Assembly (NCBI GenBank): GCA_037445875.1 | Contig: JBBIJR010000085.1 | Location: 1-13,246 of the forward strand | Reading direction: 5' to 3' | Source: JBBIJR01 sp037445875 | GTDB lineage: Bacteria > CLD3 > SB21 | Length of the DNA stretch: 13,246 nucleotides | Program-made: the position numbers and the translations under genes | Part shown: positions 1 through 6,229 of the stretch, piece by piece | Numbering within the stretch: position 1 is the first letter of the stretch | How the letters are laid out: the number at the start of each line of letters is the position of its first letter | Notes under the pieces: generated by a model | The model's database searches: none | What the model saw: only the letters and a program-made list of their open reading frames with translations | What the model was told of the DNA's origin: nothing

Positions 1-13
1 GCTCTTCCGATCT
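1..13. other. Illumina adapter remnant at contig end
   Basis: The first 13 bases, GCTCTTCCGATCT, are identical to the 3' end of the Illumina TruSeq/read-1 adapter, directly at the sequence edge where an untrimmed adapter would be expected. They are almost certainly not genomic. Read on the minus strand they add the artificial codons Asp-Arg-Lys-Ser, and supply one base of the preceding Ile codon, to the truncated esterase. The genuine sequence therefore probably starts at base 14. Confidence 0.93.
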
Positions 14-651
14 ATGCCTTTACTGTTGAGCAGTCCGACGATGCGGCTGGAGGCTCCGGGATCTTCGTACGACCCCTGTCCGGAAACGAAAAATACGTGC
101 CGCTTGGCGCGAAGCTGTGACAGAACCTGCTCGTCCGTCAAATTGGACAGATAGTCCACCGGCGAATTGAAATAGACGTTGTCGTCGTAGTATCCGTGGG
201 TGTAATGCTTGAGATCGTACTGCCCGCTCATGGCTATCACTCCGTCAAACAAGTCCGGTCGCCGGAAGAACGAGTTTGCCGCATGGAAAGCCCCGAGCGA
301 CGCCCCGGTTGTGACAATGGGCACGCGTCCGCGGCAATCGTCGTAGATGAACGGAACCACTTCTTCCGTTATGTATTGATTGTACTGCTGATGCCGAATC
401 GCCTTGTCGCGCGGGTGCATGTGCTGATTGAGCCAGCTTTCGCTGTTTATGCTGTTGATCGAATACACCTTGCATTTTCCCTCGTCGATGAACTGTACTA
501 TGGAGTCGATGAGATAGAACCGCTCATACTCGAGGAAATCCGCCGCAGCGGTCGGGAACATCAGCAGGGCAAACCCGTAGTGGCCGTAGGCCACGATTTC
601 CATTTGCTTGTTGAGATTTCCGCTCCACCAGGCGTGGATATCTCGCCGCAT
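1..651 (-). CDS. Putative esterase, alpha/beta-hydrolase fold (COG4947-like), C-terminus missing
   Basis: This reading frame is open to the left edge: 217 codons, the last four made of adapter. The N-terminus (HAWWSGNLNKQMEIVAYGHYG) and layout resemble the small cytosolic esterases related to esterase D/enterochelin esterase. The nucleophile elbow is GASLG with Ser118 (residues 116-120), followed by a strand and AMSGQYD near 140-146. FFVSGQGSYEDP (187-198) is where the acidic catalytic residue is expected (Glu196 or Asp197). The catalytic His, normally close to the C-terminus, is absent because the contig ends; family members I recall are about 230-250 residues, so about 25-35 residues are lost. 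There is no signal peptide, so it is likely cytosolic. The ATG is chosen because AGGGAG lies 8 nt upstream and the protein start fits the family; a GTG 8 codons earlier overlaps the thioesterase stop. It is the last visible gene of the leftward operon. The natural substrate is unknown. Confidence 0.85.
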   Translation of the reverse strand, partial: MRRDIHAWWSGNLNKQMEIVAYGHYGFALLMFPTAAADFLEYERFYLIDSIVQFIDEGKCKVYSINSINSESWLNQHMHPRDKAIRHQQYNQYITEEVVPFIYDDCRGRVPIVTTGASLGAFHAANSFFRRPDLFDGVIAMSGQYDLKHYTHGYYDDNVYFNSPVDYLSNLTDEQVLSQLRAKRHVFFVSGQGSYEDPGASSRIVGLLNSKGIDRKS

Positions 652-659
652 GTACTCTG

Positions 660-665
660 CTCCCT
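660..665 (-). promoter_or_regulatory. Ribosome binding site of the esterase
   Basis: AGGGAG on the minus strand sits 8 nt before the ATG at 651. It favours this ATG over the GTG at 675 that overlaps the upstream TGA. Confidence 0.6.
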
Positions 666-671
666 GTTGGT

Positions 672-1148
672 TCACAAATGCGTGTTATGGCGTTTTCGTC
701 GTTCGAGCGCGTCGTGTTTGATCGCCTCCGCCAGTTTGAACTCACGCTTTTCCTCGTCCGATTCCACGATAAGCGGCGGCACCGGTGTCGGGACGCCGTC
801 CTCATCCAGCGCCACCATATTGAAATAGGCCGTCGTGCAATGTTTCCGCTTGCCCGAGAGCGGGTTTTCCGCGTAGGCGTCCACCTTGACGACCATCGAG
901 GTCTTGCCCACGAATACGATCCGCGCAATCGTCTCCACCCGGTCCCCAACTTTGATCGGGTGGCGAAAATCCACGGCCTCGGTGGACGCCGTGACGACCA
1001 CGCGATGACAGTAGTGGGAGGCCACAATGCCCGCCTGAATGTCCATCATGGCCATAAGCTTGCCGCCAAACATGGTTCCGTTGGGATTGGCGTCGTTGGG
1101 AAAAACGGTATGCCAGCTGCTGAGCGGTCTCGCTTTCTGTGGATTCAC
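672..1148 (-). CDS. Acyl-CoA thioesterase, hotdog fold (YciA/YkhA-type)
   Basis: A 158-residue single-hotdog protein, the usual length for bacterial acyl-CoA hydrolases that release CoA from acyl-CoA thioesters in the cytosol. The signature is clear: HTVFPNDANPNGTMFGG (13-29), then KLMAMMD ending at Asp36. The conserved Asn (Asn23 region) and Asp36 correspond to the catalytic/structural residues of the family. AYAENPLSGKR and an aromatic-rich segment (TTAYFNMVALDEDG) follow, as expected for the family. The C-terminal tail after about residue 120 is charged and helical. Translation starts at a GTG at 1146-1148, supported by AGAGGA 6 nt upstream; no better ATG is present. It lies 41 bp after the receiver-DHp gene and 20 bp before the esterase, as part of one operon. 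Chain-length preference cannot be read from the sequence. Confidence 0.9.
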   Translation of the reverse strand: MNPQKARPLSSWHTVFPNDANPNGTMFGGKLMAMMDIQAGIVASHYCHRVVVTASTEAVDFRHPIKVGDRVETIARIVFVGKTSMVVKVDAYAENPLSGKRKHCTTAYFNMVALDEDGVPTPVPPLIVESDEEKREFKLAEAIKHDALERRKRHNTHL

Positions 1149-1154
1149 GAAGTG

Positions 1155-1160
1155 TCCTCT
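1155..1160 (-). promoter_or_regulatory. Ribosome binding site of the thioesterase (GTG start)
   Basis: AGAGGA on the minus strand is 6 nt before the GTG at 1148-1146. It decides in favour of this non-ATG start. Confidence 0.6.
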
Positions 1161-1189
1161 GCTGTTGTCCGCTGCGGTGTTGCTACGGG

Positions 1190-1906
1190 CTACTCGCCCT
1201 CCGAGGCCTTATGGATATCGATGATCTGTGTGGCCCCGGCGTAGGGCGTCGTTTCGTACTTACGGATCTTCTGGATCTTGTGGATGGAAGTGGCCGCTCG
1301 CTGCAAGCAGTTGTGCAGAAGCTGCAGGTCGCGATCGACGTCCAGATGTTTCTCCTTCTTCTCCAGGATTACCTCAATCAACCCCATGGCGCCCGTGAGG
1401 GGTTGGGCGAGTTCATGCGCCGCGGCACCCGCCATTTCCACCAGTACGCGCAACCGCTCGTTCTCGAGCAATTGTACATGGAGTTCCCTCACCCGCAACT
1501 GCGCACGGACCCGGCTGTGCACTTCGGAAAAATCAAACGGGCGCATGATGAAATCATCCGCGCCGTAATTGAGAGCCTTCGATCTGCCGGAAAGATCCTT
1601 TTCAGCCAGCAAAGCCACCACCGGCGTGTTCCACCGAGCCTCGTCGGACTTCACCACCTTGCACAGGCGCAGCGGATTCGGTGCGTCGGTCTTGGTGTCG
1701 AGGAGAATGATATCGATGGACTGTTGCTTCAGGAGCTTCTCCGCATCGTCTGGAGTGCCTGCGCTGACTACCTTGAGTCCGAGCAGAGTGGTCAGCCGGA
1801 ACTCCAGTTCCTGCACATCCGCCTCGTTGGGGCTGACGACCAGGCAGCTCTGCGAAGACGGCTGTTCCTGCGCCTTGCGCTTATTCCCGGTCCCTGCTTC
1901 CACCAT
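1190..1906 (-). CDS. Degenerate receiver domain fused to a DHp (HisKA-like) domain, no ATPase domain
   Basis: 238 residues. Residues about 20-138 form a receiver-like domain: CLVVSPNEAD at strand 1, phosphoacceptor-position Asp70 in DIILLD, PVVALLAE at strand 4 and GADDFIMRPF at strand 5. Most catalytic positions are lost: the acidic pair of a normal receiver is Ser25/Pro26, the Thr/Ser is Leu100 and the invariant Lys is Arg122. A helical linker (139-157) leads to an H-box, AAAHELAQPLTGAMG, with His164 in the phosphoacceptor context of class I histidine kinases, then the second DHp helix (about 190-215) and a short tail. No N, G1, F or G2 box of an HATPase domain follows, and the gene ends with a normal stop, so this is a complete REC-DHp architecture and not a visible truncation. 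It starts 6 bp after the UPF0182 stop, so it is probably translated from the same mRNA. A phosphotransfer or scaffold role is inference. Confidence 0.85.
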   Translation of the reverse strand: MVEAGTGNKRKAQEQPSSQSCLVVSPNEADVQELEFRLTTLLGLKVVSAGTPDDAEKLLKQQSIDIILLDTKTDAPNPLRLCKVVKSDEARWNTPVVALLAEKDLSGRSKALNYGADDFIMRPFDFSEVHSRVRAQLRVRELHVQLLENERLRVLVEMAGAAAHELAQPLTGAMGLIEVILEKKEKHLDVDRDLQLLHNCLQRAATSIHKIQKIRKYETTPYAGATQIIDIHKASEGE

Positions 1907-1912
1907 ATCCGG

Positions 1913-4684
1913 TCAGAGCCCCTTGCTTTGGTCCACCAGCTTCTCCAGGTCCCGGCGCAGTTTTTCGAGTTCCTCACCGTATCGGGCCCAGTTGCCTTTG
2001 CGAAGGGCGTCCTGTGCGTTCTGATAGTTCTGCATGGCCGACCTTGAAAGCTCCCGTATTGCCTGCAGGGCCTCCTTCGGAACAGCCAGCACGTCGACTC
2101 CGGACGACGCGGCCGTTGTGATTGCTGCGCCGCGGAACGGCACTTCCGTCGAGACGGCACCTCCACCGAACAGCCGTTCCAGACCGATCTCGAGATTGTC
2201 CTCCATGTAAATGCTGTTACCGTACGCCACGATGACCTTCTTGAGTTCAGGCATCCGGCTTTGGTCCGACTGCAGATACAGAGGCTCCACGTAAATCACG
2301 GAATTGCGGATCGGAATCACGAGCAGGTTGCCTCTTGTGACCCTGGAACCCTGCTGGTTCCACAGGGTCAGTTTTTCCGAGATGTCGGGCGTCTGATCGA
2401 TCCGGCTCTCAACCTGCATGGGCCCGTAGACCAGTTCGCTCTTCGGGAATTTGAACACGAGCAGTTTTCCCAGGTTCTCGCCGTCGTTTCGCGCACAGAA
2501 CCACGCAATCATGTTCGATTTGTTCCGTGGGGTGAACGGCAGCATGAGCAGGAATTCCTCCCGGTCCTCCTGCGGAAGCTTCATAATGATGTAGTAGCTC
2601 TCCATTCGTTGCGGTTGATCGCCGTATTTCTCTTCGGCGATGGTCCAGACATCCTCTCGATTGAAAAACACATTGGCGTCCTCGACGTGGTACACCGCGA
2701 ACAGCACCGCCTGGATGTCGAAGAGGTCCTGTGGATAACGAATATGGCGCTGGATGTAGTCCGGAATCGATTCCATGGGCTTGAACAGCCCGGGAAAAAT
2801 CCTCGCATAAACACGGATCAGAGGGTCCCGGTCCGGGTTGAACAGATAGAAGGTCGTGGAGCCGTTGTAGGCATCGACCACGACTTTGACGGAATTCCGA
2901 ATGTAGTTGAATCCCCGCCGCGCTTCGAAAGGATTGGTCGGGCGATCGTACGACGTCTGCGAATACGGATGCCGGTCGGTCGTCGTATAGGCGTCCACGA
3001 TCCAGTACAATCTGCCGTTTTCCACGACCAGGTACGGATCCTTGTCGAGCCGAAGGAATGGGACGATACGTCCGACCCGCTCGCTGATGTTGCGATAGTA
3101 CAGAATCCGGCTTTGCGGCTGTATGTAGTCGTTCAGAAGGATATTAAACTTCCGGTACCGGACGGCAAACAACATTTTTCGCGCGAACGAGCCGATGCCA
3201 ACGCCCGACTCCTCCCGGTAGAACGCCTCCTGGTTTTTTTCTCCCAGCGGATAGTCGAATTCTGCTTTGCCCGTCTTCACGATGACGTAATCGTCCGTGC
3301 CTTGCACTTCTCCGAAGTAGATCTCCGGCCGCTCGACGCGGAGGTCCACCGTGGATTCGGTAGGGATGTTCTTCAGGAAGAACTCCGGCTGTCCTTCCTG
3401 GCTGACCTTGTTGACCGGACTCATGACGACCCCGTGTCCGTGCGTGTAGATGAACGTGTTGTTGATCCAGGTCTCTCCAGCCCCCAACTTGCGCGTATCC
3501 ATTTCCCTGCCTGCGAGCATAACCTGACGATATTCGTTATCGATCACGTAGCGATCGATATCGATGTCGGGGAACGCATAGTACGGCCGAATCTCCTGCA
3601 GTTGAGAGTAGGCATCGCGGATCGGGCGATAATCCCAGAGGGTAATGTTCTTGATCGTCAAGTGGTTCTCTTGAAGGTCTCGGGCGGTCAGCGACAAGTC
3701 GTACTGGAAGTCGACTTCCTTGATGCGCTCCAGATCGTAGGCGAGGCGAGTCTGGCGGATACTTTCTTCGATGAACGGCTTTTCCTTTTCGAGCGCGTTG
3801 GGGGTGACGACGAACTTCTCGATGATGGCCGGATATACGCCCATCAGCAGAACCGCTGCGCCAATCAGTGCACCCAGGCTCCCGAACAGCCATTTCCATG
3901 AGCCGCGGAAAGCCGCAAAGAGAGCGCCGCCCGCCGCCAGAAGGGAGATCACCGTCATCACGCGGTATCCCAGCAGGCGAGCGTGGACATCCGTGTAACT
4001 GGCTCCCACGACGATACCGTTGTCGGCGAACAGGATCCGATATGCGCTGTAGTGGTAGTCGGCCGCATACACGGCAAACAGGAGGGCCGCGAGCACCATC
4101 AGGTGGCGCCGGGCCTGGAGACCCATCGATAGTCCCTGCGGAGTTACGGCAATGACTCGTTTTAACAGATACACCGCCGCCGCGGCCACAGCCGTCAGGA
4201 GCAGCACGGTGAACAGCCAGTCCACGACGTTTTGATAGAAGGGCAGTTCATAGATGTAGAATCCGATATCGTTACCGAACACGGCATCGGCCTGACCGAA
4301 AGACTCGCTGTGGAGGTACTGCATGATACGCATCCAGTTGGATGCCGGCCCGGACGACAGTGCATATCCGAGGAAGACGAGCACGCCGGCGACCACCCAT
4401 CGGAGGGGTCGCGCAACGGCCGCGACGGCCTGCTGGAAGGGGGATGGCGTATGGACCATTACGGCCTGCGAGCGCGCGGCCACGATCACGTTAATACCCA
4501 CAACAAGCGCATACACCGCAAAGTAGACGAACCCGACGACGTACTGCGTCGAAAAGATCGTCCAGAACGTTTCTTCAAACCCCAGTGCCTCGAACCACAT
4601 CCATTCCGTATAGAACTCCGCGGCCTCAACGCTCAGAACGACGAACGCCACGGCGCCGATGATCCACGTGATCAGTCGTTTCAT
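1913..4684 (-). CDS. UPF0182 family integral membrane protein (COG1615)
   Basis: 923 residues, within the family's usual 900-1000. Seven hydrophobic segments lie in the N-terminal third, at about 5-24, 46-70, 96-112, 152-175, 194-212, 241-259 and 266-288, followed by a large hydrophilic domain, as in UPF0182. Recognisable family blocks are GNDIGFYIYELPFY (137-150), TPNALEKEKPFIEESIRQTR (from 294), YGPMQVESRIDQ and GNLLVIPIRNSVIYVEPLYL towards the end. The last about 40 residues are charged and probably coiled coil. No enzymatic role is established for the family, and none is claimed here. The ATG overlaps the stop of the HEAT gene (ATGA) and has a strong AGGAGAGGAG site, indicating translational coupling. 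The large domain faces either the periplasm/exterior or the cytosol; topology cannot be settled by eye, though the HEAT lipoprotein partner would suit a periplasm-facing domain. Confidence 0.93.
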   Translation of the reverse strand: MKRLITWIIGAVAFVVLSVEAAEFYTEWMWFEALGFEETFWTIFSTQYVVGFVYFAVYALVVGINVIVAARSQAVMVHTPSPFQQAVAAVARPLRWVVAGVLVFLGYALSSGPASNWMRIMQYLHSESFGQADAVFGNDIGFYIYELPFYQNVVDWLFTVLLLTAVAAAAVYLLKRVIAVTPQGLSMGLQARRHLMVLAALLFAVYAADYHYSAYRILFADNGIVVGASYTDVHARLLGYRVMTVISLLAAGGALFAAFRGSWKWLFGSLGALIGAAVLLMGVYPAIIEKFVVTPNALEKEKPFIEESIRQTRLAYDLERIKEVDFQYDLSLTARDLQENHLTIKNITLWDYRPIRDAYSQLQEIRPYYAFPDIDIDRYVIDNEYRQVMLAGREMDTRKLGAGETWINNTFIYTHGHGVVMSPVNKVSQEGQPEFFLKNIPTESTVDLRVERPEIYFGEVQGTDDYVIVKTGKAEFDYPLGEKNQEAFYREESGVGIGSFARKMLFAVRYRKFNILLNDYIQPQSRILYYRNISERVGRIVPFLRLDKDPYLVVENGRLYWIVDAYTTTDRHPYSQTSYDRPTNPFEARRGFNYIRNSVKVVVDAYNGSTTFYLFNPDRDPLIRVYARIFPGLFKPMESIPDYIQRHIRYPQDLFDIQAVLFAVYHVEDANVFFNREDVWTIAEEKYGDQPQRMESYYIIMKLPQEDREEFLLMLPFTPRNKSNMIAWFCARNDGENLGKLLVFKFPKSELVYGPMQVESRIDQTPDISEKLTLWNQQGSRVTRGNLLVIPIRNSVIYVEPLYLQSDQSRMPELKKVIVAYGNSIYMEDNLEIGLERLFGGGAVSTEVPFRGAAITTAASSGVDVLAVPKEALQAIRELSRSAMQNYQNAQDALRKGNWARYGEELEKLRRDLEKLVDQSKGL

Positions 4685-6045
4685 GACTCCTCTCCTGGTG
4701 ATGTCCGACGGGTGTACACCCGCTCGTGCAGCATATCGAGCAGCGTGAAGGCGGCCCGGACCCGTACCGTCATTTCCTCATCGTTGCGCATGCGATCGTA
4801 TATCCGCCGAAGGATCTGATCCTGCAGCGACGGTTCGTCTATACTGCCCAGCCCGCTCACCGCCACCTCCCGCATCGAGTACCGGTCATGCTCCAGCAAC
4901 CGGACGAGCCGGTCGATCATGGACGGTCCCAGCATACGCGAACACACACCGACAGCGACTTCCTGGACATCTTCGGATCGGTCGCGCATGAGGTCCTCGA
5001 GGATGGAGACCGAAGATGTATCGTTCAGCGAGCCCACGGCCCCTGCGGCCGCCATGCGAATCAAATCTACGGGATCCTGCAGAAGAGGGCGAACGGCCGC
5101 GAGGACCCTCCGGCGGTTCTCATCGCCCCGGACCCGGGCAAGTGCGAAAATAGCCTTACTGCGGACTTCGTCGTCCGGACTCGCAAGTAGATCGACCAGT
5201 CTGTCGACTGCAAGCCGTTCGTCCGCCGCCAGGATTGCCGATGCCGCCTCGACGGCCACATCCTCGTCGGGATCGCGGATCATCTCCTTCAACAGCCGGA
5301 TCGCGGAAGGCCCGCCGACTTTTCCCAGCGCTTCCGACGTTTTGACCCGCACGTAATCGATCGGATCATGGGCAAAACGCTGCAGATAGGAGTCCGCCTC
5401 CGGCGGGCGCACGTCGCCTATCACTCGAACGACACCGACCCGGAGTTGGAACTGCGGATGGGCGAATGCCCTGTCCAGGTAGGCATAACCGTCCTTCTGT
5501 CCGCAACTCAGCAGCCCGATACCGATCTTGGCGCGGAGTTCATCCTTCTCCTGGAGAATCTCGGCGGCATCGTACATGAGCGTGTCCGCCGGGACCGAGT
5601 CCATCTCGTCGAGCATGCGATGAAGTATCCGCACCACCACCGAATCACCATACAGATGCTTCATCCGCGCAAGACCGACCACCACCGATTCGCGCACCTG
5701 AAAATCCGATGAAGCGGCGTACGTTACGAGGGCCTGGAAGGAAGCGCTGTCTTCAATCTGAGACAGGGTGTACACGGCAGACTTGACGGTACTGCGTCGG
5801 CCCTGGAAATCGACCGACCGGATGGTCTCCACGGCCGCTTTGTTCTTTATCCGGCCCAGCGTGCGAAGCGTAGTGTTCTGAACGAAATCGCTCTTAGACT
5901 GCAGGCCCAGATCGAACGTTTGCCAGCAGAACTTTATAATAACGGAACGCGGCGGAACCGGATCCGGAGCCGCTTTGGACCGGCACGATGAAAGACACAC
6001 GGACCACGCAGCCAGAACCGCCAGTGCCGGAACGACGACACGCAT
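4681..6045 (-). CDS. HEAT-repeat lipoprotein
   Basis: 454 residues from the chosen ATG. Residues 1-20 form a lipoprotein signal peptide (Arg2, hydrophobic core VVVPALAVLAAW) ending in the lipobox LSSC with Cys21 as the expected lipidated residue. The rest, about 45-440, is a tandem array of two-helix HEAT/PBS-lyase-like repeats with the period of about 30-35 residues typical of the fold, for example ...LLKEMIRDPDEDVAVEAASA... and ...LLASPDDEVRSKAIFALARV. Such solenoids bind proteins; no catalytic motif is seen. The frame extends 9 codons further upstream to a TTG (6072), but that has no ribosome binding site and would place charged residues before the signal peptide, so the ATG is preferred. 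It is first in the leftward operon and overlaps the UPF0182 gene by 4 bp, which suggests a periplasmic partner of that membrane protein (inference). The stop/start overlap is at 4681-4684. Confidence 0.88.
   Translation of the reverse strand: MRVVVPALAVLAAWSVCLSSCRSKAAPDPVPPRSVIIKFCWQTFDLGLQSKSDFVQNTTLRTLGRIKNKAAVETIRSVDFQGRRSTVKSAVYTLSQIEDSASFQALVTYAASSDFQVRESVVVGLARMKHLYGDSVVVRILHRMLDEMDSVPADTLMYDAAEILQEKDELRAKIGIGLLSCGQKDGYAYLDRAFAHPQFQLRVGVVRVIGDVRPPEADSYLQRFAHDPIDYVRVKTSEALGKVGGPSAIRLLKEMIRDPDEDVAVEAASAILAADERLAVDRLVDLLASPDDEVRSKAIFALARVRGDENRRRVLAAVRPLLQDPVDLIRMAAAGAVGSLNDTSSVSILEDLMRDRSEDVQEVAVGVCSRMLGPSMIDRLVRLLEHDRYSMREVAVSGLGSIDEPSLQDQILRRIYDRMRNDEEMTVRVRAAFTLLDMLHERVYTRRTSPGEES
4685..4696 (-). 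promoter_or_regulatory. Strong ribosome binding site of the UPF0182 gene
   Basis: AGGAGAGGAG on the minus strand lies inside the last codons of the HEAT gene, with the upstream AGGAG 7 nt from the ATG at 4684. It fixes the start and, with the ATGA overlap, supports coupled translation. Confidence 0.7.
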
Positions 6046-6090
6046 ACAGGGTTTCCGGTCCAATCTGCGCAAGAAAAGCGGGTTTTGCTT

Positions 6091-6109
6091 CCCTTGCTTC
6101 CGGGAAAAT
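6091..6109 (+). repeat. Candidate operator module, copy 1
   Basis: CCCTTG (6091-6096), 3 bp, then CCGGGAAA (6100-6107). The same two blocks recur in the same order at 6149-6167. This copy lies just upstream of the -35 element. A further CCCTTGCT at 6110-6117, exactly 19 bp after the first, overlaps the -35. A role as a protein-binding site is inference. Confidence 0.45.
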
Positions 6110-6112
6110 CCC

Positions 6113-6141
6113 TTGCTAAAGCATGGCCAAAGTGATATAAT
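6113..6141 (+). promoter_or_regulatory. Sigma70-type extended -10 promoter for the receiver-DHp/dnaB transcript
   Basis: TTGCTA (6113-6118), a 17-bp spacer and a perfect TATAAT (6136-6141) preceded by TG one base before it (6133-6134, TGATATAAT) form an extended -10 promoter. The predicted start is the A near 6148, giving a leader of about 82 nt before the ATG at 6230. The -35 matches 4 of 6 consensus bases. It is the best promoter seen in the window. Confidence 0.72.
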
Positions 6142-6148
6142 GGCTTGA

Positions 6149-6170
6149 CCCTTGGAATGCCGGGAAAGAT
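6149..6170 (+). repeat. Candidate operator module, copy 2
   Basis: CCCTTG (6149-6154), 5 bp, then CCGGGAAA (6160-6167) followed by GAT. It repeats the blocks at 6091-6107 at 58-60 bp distance and lies immediately after the predicted transcription start, a position suited to repression. As RNA, CTTGG at 6151-6155 could also pair with CCAAG at 6175-6179. Confidence 0.45.
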
Positions 6171-6229
6171 TTTGCCAAGTTACTGGTTCTCCCGAATAAA
6201 GTCAAACTCCATTTCGGCTATCGATCACC

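Larger units (their letters stand above)
6046..6229. promoter_or_regulatory. Divergent intergenic control region
   Basis: 184 bp separate the start codons of the HEAT lipoprotein (leftward) and the receiver-DHp gene (rightward). It is visibly more AT-rich than the flanking genes. It holds a strong rightward promoter, a duplicated CCCTTG/CCGGGAAA module and a short GGGAAAATCCC palindrome (6102-6112). The only leftward promoter I could propose (TTGACT at 6205-6200, weak TAACTT at 6182-6177) is poor. No small gene is seen. Confidence 0.75.

Noticed and set aside
1139..2047. A 302-codon open frame on the plus strand
   Set aside because: It covers the receiver-DHp gene antisense and crosses gene boundaries on both sides; its translation has no recognisable domain.
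2261..3901. A 546-codon open frame on the plus strand
   Set aside because: Antisense to the UPF0182 gene, with no start signal, no known motif and the biased composition of a shadow frame.
6046..6072. TTG start extending the HEAT lipoprotein by nine residues
   Set aside because: No ribosome binding site precedes the TTG, and the ATG at 6045 places the signal peptide and lipobox at the usual distance from the N-terminus.
6177..6205. Leftward promoter TTGACT-N17-TAACTT for the HEAT operon
   Set aside because: The -35 matches 5 of 6 bases but the -10 only 3 of 6. It is mentioned as the best leftward candidate but is too weak to call.
6148..6229. Riboswitch or structured leader before the receiver-DHp gene
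   Set aside because: The leader of about 82 nt has one short possible pairing (CTTGG with CCAAG) and no match to a riboswitch class that I recognise.
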